NCBI RefSeq assembly: GCF_016879755.1
Contig: NZ_WOFU01000001.1
Location: 682,001 to 746,000 of the forward strand
Direction: 5' to 3'
Source: Bacillus sp. B15-48
GTDB lineage: Bacteria; Bacillota; Bacilli; Bacillales; Cytobacillaceae
Length of the DNA: 64,000 nt
Shown here: positions 1 to 9,252 of the stretch, one piece after another
Layout: each line of letters starts with the position of its first letter
Numbering within the stretch: position 1 is the stretch's first letter
The notes under the pieces: generated by a model
Seen by the model: the letters and a program-made list of their open reading frames with translations, nothing else
What the model was told of the DNA's origin: nothing
Databases searched by the model: none
Program-made: the position numbers and the translations under genes

Positions 1-1294
1 TGCCATTTATGCGAATATACCCATCTTCCCCCATTGTGCATAAATCTCCACTATAATACCAGCCATCATCGTCAAGGACTCGGTTCGTTAATTCAGGCTC
101 TTTTAGATAGCCCACAAATACATTAGGCCCCCTAGAGGCCTCTTCTCCTTGTACGCCTGCGGGGACTTCACGACGCATGTTATCAACAACCTTTACCTCG
201 ATTCCTGGCATTGCCTTTCCATCAGTTGATATAATTTTCTCAGAGGGATCATCTATTCGGGAGGCAGTGTGAGGGACACTTTCTGTTGATCCATACATTC
301 CCATTACTTTAAAACCAGCATCAAACGCTTCTTGAACAAGATGTCTCGGAACTGGTGACCCACCGCATAAAAAGAAACGCAGCGACGTAATATCATGATT
401 CTTTTTTTTTGTAAGATTAACGATGTCATAAACAAAGGCTGTTGCTAAATTTCCGCAGCTGCATTTTTCCCGTTCAATTAATTCAAGACAAGCCTCTGGT
501 TTAAAAATATCCTGAAGGACACTAGTGGCCCCAAGCAAGAATGAGGCTGTTACCCCATGATGAAAACCAGTTGCATGAGCGACCGGTGCCGGCATCAAAA
601 TTGTGTCGTAACTAGTAAGATTAAATGTTGCCGCATAGGCTTTTTCACTTGAAATAATGTTATTATGGGTTAACATGACTCCTTTAGGAACGCCTTCCGT
701 TCCTGATGTAAATAACACGGCTGCTAAATCGTCTGCCTGACGACCATTATTAATAGGAATAGGTTTATATTTCGTTAAGATTTTCTGTAGGGTAAGCCCA
801 GCAAAAACCGCCTCTTCCTTTTCGACTACAACGACCTTTTTCAGACTTGGAATTTCTTGATAGAGTGATTGAAACTTTTGATAGAATTCACATTTACGGA
901 ACTTCGCTGGAATAAACAAGACTTTGGATTCACATTTGTTAAGAATATAGGATACTTCCTTTTCACGGAGATTTGGCAAAATAGGGTTGACAACCGCTCC
1001 GACTTTTAGGCAGGCTATATAAATCAGTGTAAATTCAGACCAACCGGGCAATTGCATGGAGATAAAATCCCCCGGCTTCACTCCTATTGTTTGAAAAAAA
1101 GCTGCTAGCTTGTTAGCTGCAAGATCAAGTTCACGGTAACTATATTTTGTGTTTTGGAGATCGACAACAGCTACTTTTTCAGCAGAATTTTTCACTGAAC
1201 TATTCCAATAGTCTTCAAGTGTCGAATCACCCCAGTATCCTTTTAAGCGATATTCACGTTTTTGCCATTCATTTATTTTAATCCCCAGTGTCAT
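1..1294 (-). CDS. AMP-binding acyl-CoA ligase (CaiC/AliA-like), C-terminus cut by window edge
   Basis: Member of the ANL superfamily of acyl-CoA ligases, which activate a carboxylic acid with ATP and then CoA. About 431 residues are visible. The adenylation motif TSGTEGVPKG, the YGSTE stretch and the late GDLCTMGEDGYIRI segment are all present; the C-terminal lid domain lies left of position 1. ATG at 1294 is preferred over ATG at 1300 because GGAGG then lies 8 nt upstream rather than 2. It resembles crotonobetaine/carnitine-CoA and cyclohexanecarboxylate-CoA ligases. It follows the fix operon on the same strand but is separated from it by a 367-nt structured gap with a hairpin, so it may have its own promoter. 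The substrate cannot be read from the sequence. Family is confident; exact substrate is not. Confidence 0.85.
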   Translation of the reverse strand, partial: MTLGIKINEWQKREYRLKGYWGDSTLEDYWNSSVKNSAEKVAVVDLQNTKYSYRELDLAANKLAAFFQTIGVKPGDFISMQLPGWSEFTLIYIACLKVGAVVNPILPNLREKEVSYILNKCESKVLFIPAKFRKCEFYQKFQSLYQEIPSLKKVVVVEKEEAVFAGLTLQKILTKYKPIPINNGRQADDLAAVLFTSGTEGVPKGVMLTHNNIISSEKAYAATFNLTSYDTILMPAPVAHATGFHHGVTASFLLGATSVLQDIFKPEACLELIEREKCSCGNLATAFVYDIVNLTKKKNHDITSLRFFLCGGSPVPRHLVQEAFDAGFKVMGMYGSTESVPHTASRIDDPSEKIISTDGKAMPGIEVKVVDNMRREVPAGVQGEEASRGPNVFVGYLKEPELTNRVLDDDGWYYSGDLCTMGEDGYIRING

Positions 1295-1370
1295 TTCCAT
1301 AGCCTCCTCGGAAAAAGCATTCGTCCCCATCTTATTTTTTCATTAATTATTTCGTTCAAGACTGGTTAAT

Positions 1371-1512
1371 CGAAAAAGGATGAACCACACGAAAAGGAAT
1401 AAAATCACATTTTTTTCGATAAAGTGAAACTGCTATCAGTGGGGGTTATCCCCCATCCCCCACTGATGGTTATTCGGGCGAAGCCCGATTGATCCCCCAC
1501 TTATCCTTTTTC
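1371..1512. repeat. Structured intergenic element with stacked hairpins
   Basis: Contains several inverted repeats: CAGTGGGGG...CCCCCACTG near 1438-1466, a GC hairpin TCGGGCGAAGCCCGA at 1475-1489, and outer arms CGAAAAAGGAT (about 1371) against ATCCTTTTTCG (about 1503-1513). The CAGTGGGGG block recurs in gaps at 27.5 kb and, less well, 42.6 kb, which marks it as a dispersed structured repeat rather than a gene. It occupies the gap between the fixB-like gene and the ligase. Whether it acts in RNA as a 3' UTR structure is inference. Confidence 0.5.
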
Positions 1513-1533
1513 GATTTATCAAAGTCTTGAAGC

Positions 1534-1568
1534 GGGGGTCTTACTGTCCGTTAATCTGCGATAAAATG
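1534..1568 (-). repeat. Dispersed gene-end repeat, family 3, copy 1
   Basis: Carries GTTAATCTGCGATAAAAT preceded by GGGGGTCTTACTGTCC. The same block recurs at 21601-21633, where it encodes the last residues and stop of a nucleoside hydrolase, and in a weaker form at 57214-57237. All three copies lie downstream of minus-strand genes in the same orientation. Confidence 0.5.
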
Positions 1569-1570
1569 AG

Positions 1571-1606
1571 ATTACACAAAAGGTGCGATGGGTCCTTTTG
1601 TGTAAT
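1571..1606 (-). terminator. Strong hairpin after the fix operon
   Basis: ATTACACAAAAGG pairs perfectly with CCTTTTGTGTAAT over 13 bp around a 10-nt loop. It lies 55 nt past the fixB-like stop on the minus strand. There is no long T-run after it, so it may act as a 3' stabiliser rather than a full terminator. Confidence 0.5.
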
Positions 1607-1661
1607 TTAAACTATGAATATTATTATCTATGGTAGTTTGGGAAGTTTGATTGAAACGATA

Positions 1662-2669
1662 TTAAGCTAAAACTAGTTGGCGATTTTTGATTTCTTCAAC
1701 TAGCACTGGAACGACTTCGAATAAATCACCAACAATTGCGTAATCAGCAATTTCAAAAATAGGTGCATCCGGGTCTTTATTGATTGCAACAATAACGTCA
1801 GCAGCGCTTATGCCGCCAACATGCTGAATGGCTCCTGAAATTCCACAGCCGATATATAATTTCGGTGCAACTTTCTTTCCTGATTGTCCAATTTGCTGAT
1901 TTGCCGTCATCCAGCCAGCATCAATACATGCTCTTGTGCCTCCGACTGCCCCGCCTAAAACAGCAGCCAACTCATTTAATAATTCTACATTCTCTGCTTT
2001 TCCTAAACCACGGCCTCCAGCAATAACAACATCCGCTTCTTCTAATTTTATCCCTTCTTCAACTGAAGCTAGGAGTTCGATCACTTGCGAGCGAATTTCA
2101 TCACTGGGAGTTTGAACCTCCTCTCTTACTACTTCTGCAGATTTTGTTAAATCAGGTTCGCCTTTGTCGTAAGCTCCAGGTCGAACAGATCCCATTTGTG
2201 GTTTTGTACCAGGGAAGGATACCGTTGATAAAAGATGTCCGCCATAAATTTCTCTTGTCCAAGTTAATACTCCATCCTCACCAACATCTACTGCTACACT
2301 ATCAGCAGCAGATCCTACTTGTAACTTGGCAGCAACCCGAGAAATCAAATCGCGGCCTTTTTTCGTTGCTGCCGTTAACAATGCAGATGGATTATATTTT
2401 GCTACTAATGTTGTTACAGCATAGCTATAGCTATCTAAGTTGAAGTGTTGATATTGATCGCCATCCACAACAATGATTTCATCGGCTCCATAAGCGGCTA
2501 CTGTTTTTAAGGCCTCATCTGTCGTTGACCTAAATACAACAGCAACGACCTTTTCAGCTTTAGCTTCAGCAAGCTCTTTCCCACGTTTAAGAAGTTCTAA
2601 ACTTGGGTTTATTACTTTATCATTTGTTTTTTCCACCAATACCCAGATATTGCTAGCATCTTGACTCAT
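1662..2669 (-). CDS. fixB: Electron transfer flavoprotein alpha subunit (FixB type)
   Basis: 335-residue ETF alpha subunit. The C-terminal FAD-binding half is clear: GGRGLGKAENVELLNELA, then GGTRACIDAGW, QIGQSGKKVAPKLYIGCGISGAIQH and a late AINKDPDAPIFEIADYAIVGD segment. With FixA it forms the FAD-containing heterodimer that takes electrons for or from an acyl-CoA dehydrogenase. It follows fixA by 15 nt in the same operon. Presence of FixC and FixX upstream points to the FixABCX membrane-associated, possibly electron-bifurcating type rather than a plain beta-oxidation ETF. Full length for the family. Confidence 0.93.
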   Translation of the reverse strand: MSQDASNIWVLVEKTNDKVINPSLELLKRGKELAEAKAEKVVAVVFRSTTDEALKTVAAYGADEIIVVDGDQYQHFNLDSYSYAVTTLVAKYNPSALLTAATKKGRDLISRVAAKLQVGSAADSVAVDVGEDGVLTWTREIYGGHLLSTVSFPGTKPQMGSVRPGAYDKGEPDLTKSAEVVREEVQTPSDEIRSQVIELLASVEEGIKLEEADVVIAGGRGLGKAENVELLNELAAVLGGAVGGTRACIDAGWMTANQQIGQSGKKVAPKLYIGCGISGAIQHVGGISAADVIVAINKDPDAPIFEIADYAIVGDLFEVVPVLVEEIKNRQLVLA

Positions 2670-2684
2670 CTTGATCCCCTCCAG

Positions 2685-3452
2685 TTATACAATCTTTGCA
2701 GCAGCAAGTTCTTCTACTAATTTTTGTGCTGATTCTCTTCCAGTTGCTTCTTTAATCTTGACACCTGCCTCACGCTTCGGCAGCGCAAAGGTTTTTAGCA
2801 AATTCGTGGCAGTTAATGACCCCTCTATGCCTAAATCAGCTGCAGTAAGCTCAGCGATTTTCGCCTTATTGGCTGCCATCTTCGTTTTAATCGTAGCTAA
2901 TCTTGGTTCATTGATTGAATCTAGGACAGTACAGACAGCTGGTAATTTTACCTCTACAACTTCAATTCCTTCATCTAATTCGCGGTTGACGATGACTGCA
3001 CCATCTTTCGCTTCAATCTTTGCGACATTCGTCGCCTGTGCCACTTTTAAATGTTCAGCCAATTGCGGCCCAACTTGACCAGCATCTGTATCAATTGCCT
3101 GATTTCCACAAAGAATCAAATCAAATTGTCCTAACTTGTTGATCGCTGCCGCTAATATTTTACTTGTTGCTAATGAATCAGCGCCCTCAAATAATGGATC
3201 ATTTACCAATACAGCTTCATCGGCTCCGACCGAAACACACTCTTTTAATGCCGCTTTTGCTTTATCTATTCCTAATGATAAAACGGTTACCTTACCGCCA
3301 ACTGCTTCTTTTAACTGTACAGCTGCTTCAAGGGCATTTTTATCATAAGGATTAATGATTGTTGGATACCCATCTTTGAGCGTACCCGCATCTAAATCAA
3401 TTTTAATTTCTTCTGTATCTGGCACCTGTTTGACACAAACCAAAATTTCCAT
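2685..3452 (-). CDS. fixA: Electron transfer flavoprotein beta subunit (FixA type)
   Basis: 255 residues, the usual ETF beta length. It begins MEILVCVKQVPDTEEIKID and carries the nucleotide-binding signature region VNRELDEGIEVVEVKLPAVCTV around residues 155-177 with N-terminal ALKECVSVGADEAVL. It partners FixB. It lies 44 nt after the acyl-CoA dehydrogenase stop, in the same minus-strand operon. In FixABCX systems this subunit binds the FAD or nucleotide at the bifurcation site; that role here is inferred from the neighbouring fixC and fixX. Confidence 0.93.
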   Translation of the reverse strand: MEILVCVKQVPDTEEIKIDLDAGTLKDGYPTIINPYDKNALEAAVQLKEAVGGKVTVLSLGIDKAKAALKECVSVGADEAVLVNDPLFEGADSLATSKILAAAINKLGQFDLILCGNQAIDTDAGQVGPQLAEHLKVAQATNVAKIEAKDGAVIVNRELDEGIEVVEVKLPAVCTVLDSINEPRLATIKTKMAANKAKIAELTAADLGIEGSLTATNLLKTFALPKREAGVKIKEATGRESAQKLVEELAAAKIV

Positions 3453-3496
3453 GGATGATTTCCTCCGTTCTTATTATAAAAATGTAAAAGATGTGA

Positions 3497-4636
3497 TTAA
3501 TCTTGCAGCATTTGTCTAGCAATCGTCACCCGTTGAATTTGGTTGGTTCCTTCAAAGATTTGGAACACTTTCGAGTCTCTCATCAGCTTTTCAACAGGGT
3601 ACTCCCTGCTTACACCATAACCGCCAAAAATTTGTACTGCATCTGTTGTTACTTTCACAACCGTATCCCCGCAGAAAGTCTTAGTAATTGCACCTTCGAG
3701 GACGACTGGCATATCGTCATCCATTAAGTCCATTGACCACTGAACTAAATTTCGTGCAGCTTCCGTTTGGATTTCCATATCTGCTAACATCATCTGTACC
3801 GCTTGGAAATCACCGATTGGCTTGCCGAACTGCTTTCTTTCTTTAGCAAATTTAACTGATTCATCAATGGCTGCCTGGCAAATACCAACAGCTAGTGTTC
3901 CAACGAATGCACGAGAAACGTTTAATGTGTTCATCGCAATTTTGAACCCATCGCCTTCATTGCCAAGAAGGTGAGAAGCAGGAACACGAACGTCTTCTAG
4001 GATTAGGTCCGTTGTATTTGATAAGCGGAGGCCCATTTTATCTTCATGGTTTCCGACAGATAATCCTGGACGGTCTCTTTCAACGATAAAACCAGAAATC
4101 CCTCTTGCACCCTTGCTCTTATCTGTTACCGCAAAAACAACATAAACGCTTGCGACACCACCGTTAGTAACAAAACATTTTGTTCCATTTAATACGTACT
4201 CATCTCCATCTTTTACTGCTGTAGCTCTTAATGAAGCAGCATCTGTTCCTGCATTTGGTTCCGACAATGAGAAAGCACCGAATCCTCCAGGGACAATAAA
4301 ATCAGAGAATAGTTTTTTCTGCTCATCATTTCCAGCGTAAATTACGGAGCGCAGGGCCACGAATGTAGTAACTAATGAAATTGCAAAGCCCGCATCGACC
4401 TTTGCTAATTCTTCAAATACGATCGCAGTTGTTTTAAAATCCAAGCCAGATCCGCCAAATTCTTCAGGAATTTCAAGAACATGCAAGCCCATTTCGAATG
4501 CCTTTTCAAGAATTTCCTGTGGGAATTCTCCTGTTTCGTCGTAATGTTTTACATGTGGTCTTAATTCCTTCTCTGCAAACTCTCTAACTAACTCTTTCAA
4601 TCCAATCTGTTCTTCTGTGAATTTATGATAGGCCAT
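3497..4636 (-). CDS. Acyl-CoA dehydrogenase (CaiA-like)
   Basis: 379-residue FAD enzyme of the acyl-CoA dehydrogenase family. It has the substrate/FAD segment FSLSEPNAGTDAASLRATA, the mid-domain LNGTKCFVTNGG, and the C-terminal IFEGTNQIQRVTIARQML. The Glu of IFEGTNQ, about residue 362, is the usual catalytic base. In E. coli the CaiA homologue reduces crotonobetainyl-CoA with electrons from FixABCX. The gene is flanked by fixX and fixA here, so the same electron route is likely. The substrate is unknown, because CaiD and CaiT equivalents are not in the window. Confidence 0.9.
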   Translation of the reverse strand: MAYHKFTEEQIGLKELVREFAEKELRPHVKHYDETGEFPQEILEKAFEMGLHVLEIPEEFGGSGLDFKTTAIVFEELAKVDAGFAISLVTTFVALRSVIYAGNDEQKKLFSDFIVPGGFGAFSLSEPNAGTDAASLRATAVKDGDEYVLNGTKCFVTNGGVASVYVVFAVTDKSKGARGISGFIVERDRPGLSVGNHEDKMGLRLSNTTDLILEDVRVPASHLLGNEGDGFKIAMNTLNVSRAFVGTLAVGICQAAIDESVKFAKERKQFGKPIGDFQAVQMMLADMEIQTEAARNLVQWSMDLMDDDMPVVLEGAITKTFCGDTVVKVTTDAVQIFGGYGVSREYPVEKLMRDSKVFQIFEGTNQIQRVTIARQMLQD

Positions 4637-4680
4637 AATTTATCCCTCCAGATAAGTTTAAAATTTGTTGTGAAATTGAG

Positions 4681-4983
4681 TTATCCCTCGCGAAATACGA
4701 CTCCCATTCCCGCCTCAGGATAGTTCCAAGAATATCCTTCCACTTCATTGTGGAGCCGTTCACAAACTAGGCGACAGTTGCCGCACTCGAAACAACCAAC
4801 ATGGTCGAAACTTAATAGATCATTCACTGTATCCCATTTATATCTTTCAGCCGGACATGAGGTTGTACACGCTCGATGATCACAAGTCCTGCAACCTTCT
4901 TTATCAACGATAATATGTGGATTATGGTCGTCACTATCAAATCTGGTCTTTGATAGGCGGTCATCCATTGACATCAGTTTCAT
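4681..4983 (-). CDS. fixX: Ferredoxin-like protein FixX
   Basis: 100-residue iron-sulfur protein with the cysteine pattern CRTCDHRACTTSCP followed by CFECGNCRLVCE. It matches FixX in size and layout. FixX passes electrons between FixC and the quinone or ferredoxin pool. Its ATG overlaps the fixC stop in an ATGA junction at 4980-4983, so the two are probably translationally coupled. Internal Met codons at residues 4 and 6 are possible alternative starts, but the overlap supports the first. Confidence 0.92.
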   Translation of the reverse strand: MKLMSMDDRLSKTRFDSDDHNPHIIVDKEGCRTCDHRACTTSCPAERYKWDTVNDLLSFDHVGCFECGNCRLVCERLHNEVEGYSWNYPEAGMGVVFREG

Positions 4984-6263
4984 AGTGATTTTCCTCCCTT
5001 CAGGGCATCCTTTAACACACTGAATACTGGAATTTTCCCTTTTACATTCTCTTTCACTACATCCATCACTGATTTTGTTGGATTTCCATCGACAGAGTAC
5101 AAACCTTTCATTAATTTCGTTGCCACTGCAGGATAAGTTGTAAACATATGCTCGGTATGAGCAATATAATCATGTGAGTTTTTAAACGTCTTTAAATCTT
5201 TTAAAACCACTTCTTCAAGCTTACCTTGGTAGCCAGCTAAGAAACTCTTAGAGTAATTACTCGAATCAATTGCTTCAATTGCTGTTTCAGCAGCAGCTAT
5301 TCCTGATAGAATTGCATAATCCATGCCGCGCACGGTAAAGCCTCGATTGACGACTAAACCAGCTGCATCTCCCGTTACAAGAAAACCGTCAGAATATAAT
5401 TGGGGAAGTGAATGGTATCCACCCTCTGGTACGAGGTGACCAGAGTACTCGACTAGCTCTGCCCCTTGAAGATACCGAGCGATTGCCGGATGCTGCTTGA
5501 ATTCTTCACCAATCTCAGCCAAAGGCAGTTTTGAATTTTTCCAGCCGTTTGAATCAACTACTAGTCCAACCGAAATACTGTCGGTATTTGTATAAAGAAA
5601 CGCGCCGCCACTAATCCCTTTTGTGCAGTCACCTGCACAAAGCATCGCCGTTCCTTTTCCGCTTTCTGTATTAAAACGGTCGTTAATTTTCTCTTCTGTT
5701 AATTGATACACGTACTTCAAACAGACAGCCACATCTTTTGCTTGAACTGGTTTAATTAGTCCAGCTCGTTCGGCAACAATTGGATTGGCACCTTCAGCAC
5801 TAATGACGAGATCTGCTTCGATCTCTTCCCCGCCCGTTTTAATTCCACATACCTTTCCTTCTCTGATAATCAGTCCGTCGACAGTCGTTCCTGGAATGAC
5901 CATTGCTCCCTCTTCTTCTGCTTTTCCTGACAACCACGGATCTAGTTTTGCTCTTAAAACGGAATAGGACGGTTGGCTAATATCCGTAAATAGCGAGTCA
6001 ATTGACATGCTGTCTTCAGCAGTCATCATCATGATAACTTCCCGGGTAATATCACGTTCAAGCGGTGCCTTTGTCCAATCGTCCGGCATCAACTTCTCAA
6101 GTGCGTGTGTATACAAGCGTCCGCCGGTCATGTTTTTGGCACCTGGCTGACTGCCCCGTTCGACCAGCATGACTTCTATGCCTGCTTTTGCAAGCCGATA
6201 GGCAGCTGCGGCCCCAGCTAGTCCAGCGCCAATGATGATTACTTGAAATTTATCTTCAGACAT
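4980..6263 (-). CDS. fixC: FixC flavoprotein, ETF-quinone oxidoreductase type
   Basis: 427 residues. The N-terminal FAD dinucleotide-binding fold reads VIIIGAGLAGAAAAYRLAKAG, and a second FAD contact GFLVTGDAAGLVVNRGFTVRG sits near residue 300. It is related to the ETF-ubiquinone oxidoreductase and geranylgeranyl reductase families. With FixX it links the FixAB flavoprotein to quinone. A good ribosome site (AAAGGAGG) precedes ATG at 6263. It lies 94 nt after the CoA transferase and overlaps fixX by 4 nt. Confidence 0.93.
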   Translation of the reverse strand: MSEDKFQVIIIGAGLAGAAAAYRLAKAGIEVMLVERGSQPGAKNMTGGRLYTHALEKLMPDDWTKAPLERDITREVIMMMTAEDSMSIDSLFTDISQPSYSVLRAKLDPWLSGKAEEEGAMVIPGTTVDGLIIREGKVCGIKTGGEEIEADLVISAEGANPIVAERAGLIKPVQAKDVAVCLKYVYQLTEEKINDRFNTESGKGTAMLCAGDCTKGISGGAFLYTNTDSISVGLVVDSNGWKNSKLPLAEIGEEFKQHPAIARYLQGAELVEYSGHLVPEGGYHSLPQLYSDGFLVTGDAAGLVVNRGFTVRGMDYAILSGIAAAETAIEAIDSSNYSKSFLAGYQGKLEEVVLKDLKTFKNSHDYIAHTEHMFTTYPAVATKLMKGLYSVDGNPTKSVMDVVKENVKGKIPVFSVLKDALKGGKSL

Positions 6264-6357
6264 AGTGTTTTCCCTCCTTTAATAATTACATTTTTGCAAT
6301 ATTCTGATACAGGATGATAATGTAATTATTAGTTCAGCAGTACAATCTCTGGACGGT

Positions 6358-7572
6358 TTAGACTAAAACCACTGCCTTATCTGAACTCATTTGTTCAATT
6401 TGGGGTTTTGAAAATCCTAACTCTGTTAAAACTTCCTCAGTATGATAGCCAAGCGGCTTTGAAGTAGCTAAGTCTGGATCGCCAATACTGTTAAATCTTA
6501 CAGGTGCTGTTGGAATCGCCACTTCTTTTCCTGAAGGATACGTTAACTTCCGCAGCGCATCATTTGCCCAAGCTTGTTCGTCGACAACAACTTCATCAAG
6601 CGTATAGCCTTTTTCAATTGGAATATCGTTTTCTTTAAATAATTTCATAATGTCATCAAGATTAAATTTGACTAGCTCATTTTCGAGAATCTCAATAATC
6701 TCACGGTTTTTACCTCGACCATTTACAGCTTCAATTGTATTGTAATTATCATTGGCAATTAAATCTTCCCTGCCGAGCAGGCCCATCAATTTCGGGAAAT
6801 AGCGATTATACTCTGGCGCACAGAACAAGAACCAGCGATCATCTTTGGATTTATAGGTGTTATTAAATGGATTGGAAACTTCTTTACGGCTCTTCGGATA
6901 AACATTGCCTGGGAACTGTGACGAAACAACTGCGATGTTCAACATAAATAGGGCTGTATGATGGAGACTAACGGTCACTTTATCGCCTAATCCTGTTTTT
7001 TGTCTGCCCACTAAAGCTGCACAAATCCCTGAAGCAAGTGTCATTGTTGCTTGGAAATCACCGTAAGCATTTGGCTCTAGAAATGGCGATTCTCCTCTTT
7101 CAGTCATCGAAACTAAAGCACCGCTGCGGCAAACATAAGCTGTTGCATCATACCCAGGTGTATCTTTTTCCGGTCCTTTTTCGCCGTAGCCTAAAATTTG
7201 TCCAAACACTAATTTAGGAAAACGCGCACTTAATTCTTCATATGAGAAACCTAATTTTTCCAGTGCTTTTGTACGATAATTGGTGACAACCACATCAGCA
7301 GTTTCCAATAATTTATAAGCGGCTTCTTTGCCTTCCTCTGATTTTAAATTAAGGCAAACGAATTTTTTATTAAAGTTGGCAATGTCGAATGCAGGGTTTT
7401 CGTCATCACTATAAGGCATATTAAAGACTCCGCCTTGGGTTCTGCTTGGATCGCCTGCTGGCGGCTCAATTTTAATGACTTCTGCGCCCCACTCAGCTAG
7501 CACCCTTGGAACCGTCGGCGCTGCATAAAATCCAGTTAGTTCAACAACTTTTATTCCTTGTAATGGTTTCAT
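6358..7572 (-). CDS. Class III CoA transferase (CaiB/BaiF family)
   Basis: 404-residue CoA transferase that moves CoA between carboxylic acids without a phosphorylated intermediate. It begins MKPLQGIKVVELTGFYAAP, has the family Asp in NAYGDFQATM (about residue 172) and ends in the EVLTELGFS segment. The reading frame is open for 48 codons further upstream, but ATG at 7572 has AAGGAGG at the right distance and begins the conserved family N-terminus, so it is taken as the start. Homologues include CaiB and formyl-CoA transferase. Together with the ligase at 1-1294 it could feed the same acyl-CoA cycle. Confidence 0.9.
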   Translation of the reverse strand: MKPLQGIKVVELTGFYAAPTVPRVLAEWGAEVIKIEPPAGDPSRTQGGVFNMPYSDDENPAFDIANFNKKFVCLNLKSEEGKEAAYKLLETADVVVTNYRTKALEKLGFSYEELSARFPKLVFGQILGYGEKGPEKDTPGYDATAYVCRSGALVSMTERGESPFLEPNAYGDFQATMTLASGICAALVGRQKTGLGDKVTVSLHHTALFMLNIAVVSSQFPGNVYPKSRKEVSNPFNNTYKSKDDRWFLFCAPEYNRYFPKLMGLLGREDLIANDNYNTIEAVNGRGKNREIIEILENELVKFNLDDIMKLFKENDIPIEKGYTLDEVVVDEQAWANDALRKLTYPSGKEVAIPTAPVRFNSIGDPDLATSKPLGYHTEEVLTELGFSKPQIEQMSSDKAVVLV

Positions 7573-7681
7573 ATCGCAAACTTCCTCCTTATTGTAGAAG
7601 ATCTTATTCATTGAAATCCGCTTCCCTACACTGACCATCCTTCTAGTTAGCGCACTTGGCAGGGAAGTGGTGGACATAAGG

Positions 7682-8962
7682 TTATGCAGACAATTTTTGC
7701 GTATCTTTTGGAACAATTGGCTTAATTTTTGTAATTGTAAGTAAGAAAGCTGCTCCGGCGATTGCCATACCTGATCCTAAATACATAGCTGTTTCATAGC
7801 TTCCTGACATGTCAATAACGAATCCTGTAAGAATTGGTGCAGTGATTCCTGCCATTGTTCCAATCGTTCCATATAGACCGACGATCATTCCGGCATTTTT
7901 TGGAGCAAGAATAATTGGAATTGAGAAGAATCCACCTTGCGTTAATGTTAAAGCCCCCATAGAAATAGATAGTAAGACAATTGCCATTGTTAAACTGCTC
8001 GTTTGCGTTGCATAAATAAGTGCAATTCCACCGAAAATCAAACCAGAAACTGGAAACAGCTTTCTTCCAATGTTCTGTCCAAACTTGCGTGCTCCCCAGT
8101 CCGCTAACATTCCGCCGATAGGATAGGTGAAGACGGCAACAAGATATGGGAACATTGTTGCGTATCCTGCCTCTGCTAAGGATAAATTACGGCCAGCAGC
8201 AAAATAAGTTGGCAGCCATGTTAATAATAGATAGAAGACATAGTTGTAACAGAAGTATGCTATTGTTGCTCCCCAAACTGCTAGACTTCCATAGACTTGT
8301 TTTGAAGTAAGCGTTGGTCCTGCCACTTCTTTCTTGCCTTGACCCGAAGTAATATACTCCAACTCTGCCTTACTAATTTTCGGATCGTTCTCAGGCTTGT
8401 CTTTCCCAAAGAACCACCAAACTACTACCCAGACAGGGCCAAGAATTGCGAATAAGTAGAAAATTGTTTGCCAGTTAAAGTTTTCAATCAAGAAAACTCC
8501 TAGCGGCATCGTAATTGCTACTCCAAGTGGAACCCCAATTAATGTAAACCCTTGGGCTTTCCCAGCTTCATGACTTGGAACCCATTTCGAAACCATTGAG
8601 GATGCTGAAGGTAATGTAACCCCTTGCCCCATACCAACTAAGGCACGAATTGCAACGAATAATCCAATCGATCCTGCAAATGGACTTAGTAATGTAAATA
8701 AAGACCAAACCAATGTTCCGACAACAATTACTTTTCCAGCCCCAAACTTATCTGCTAAATATCCAGCGGGCATCATCGTTACTGCATAACCGATGAAAAA
8801 TGCGGTTGAGACCAATCCGAACTCTGTTGCACTCCAACCAAAATCCGCCATGATGGTTGAACCAGCAATTGAAATACTTGATCTCCCTAAATACATAAAT
8901 GTGTAGGCTAGTACTAAAATAAAAACGATCAACCAGCGTTTTTTTCCGACATTAGACGCCAT
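7682..8962 (-). CDS. MFS transporter, anion:cation symporter (ACS) family
   Basis: 426-residue major facilitator with about twelve membrane segments. The first segment and the loop AGYLADKFGAGKVIVVG match the MFS loop 2-3 signature. ACS-family members such as ExuT-like and phthalate-like carriers take up organic anions by proton symport. It is the first gene of the fix/acyl-CoA operon, so it probably imports the acid that the CoA transferase and ligase activate. ATG at 8962 has GAGGAGG eight nt upstream and starts MASNVGKKRW; the longer open frame is not needed. E. coli carnitine clusters use CaiT (BCCT family) instead, so the substrate probably differs. Confidence 0.85.
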   Translation of the reverse strand: MASNVGKKRWLIVFILVLAYTFMYLGRSSISIAGSTIMADFGWSATEFGLVSTAFFIGYAVTMMPAGYLADKFGAGKVIVVGTLVWSLFTLLSPFAGSIGLFVAIRALVGMGQGVTLPSASSMVSKWVPSHEAGKAQGFTLIGVPLGVAITMPLGVFLIENFNWQTIFYLFAILGPVWVVVWWFFGKDKPENDPKISKAELEYITSGQGKKEVAGPTLTSKQVYGSLAVWGATIAYFCYNYVFYLLLTWLPTYFAAGRNLSLAEAGYATMFPYLVAVFTYPIGGMLADWGARKFGQNIGRKLFPVSGLIFGGIALIYATQTSSLTMAIVLLSISMGALTLTQGGFFSIPIILAPKNAGMIVGLYGTIGTMAGITAPILTGFVIDMSGSYETAMYLGSGMAIAGAAFLLTITKIKPIVPKDTQKLSA

Positions 8963-9114
8963 CTTTTTTCCTCCTCTTTCCCATGAATGAAGCAATATCA
9001 TGGGCTGTGTTTTAAGGATTTTCCGTATCTTGCTTACGTCCATGAAGCCTGATAGTTAATTAGTAAATGATTCCGTTTTGCTATCTCCTTTCTTTATTAA
9101 GATTTATATTTTTG

Positions 9115-9141
9115 TTAGTATCCCATCTCCAATATCATCAT
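9115..9141 (-). CDS. Possible 8-residue leader peptide before the MFS-fix operon
   Basis: ATG at 9141 preceded by AAAGGAGG (9151-9158) at a spacing of 9 nt, encoding MMILEMGY then TAA. It lies about 150 nt upstream of the MFS start. The ribosome site is as strong as those of the real genes. No attenuator hairpin was recognised after it, so a regulatory role is only a possibility. Confidence 0.25.
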   Translation of the reverse strand: MMILEMGY

Positions 9142-9252
9142 AAAATAGAACCTCCTTTATATCTAATTGGTATTTTTGCAGGAGAAACAGCAATCAATAA
9201 ACTTTGCGCATGTATTCACAAGTTAGACATAATCTAGCAGCATGGGGGGCGG

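Noticed and set aside
2671-3078. Plus-strand open frame of 135 codons
   Set aside because: Antisense to the fixA-like gene, with low-complexity composition typical of a shadow frame.
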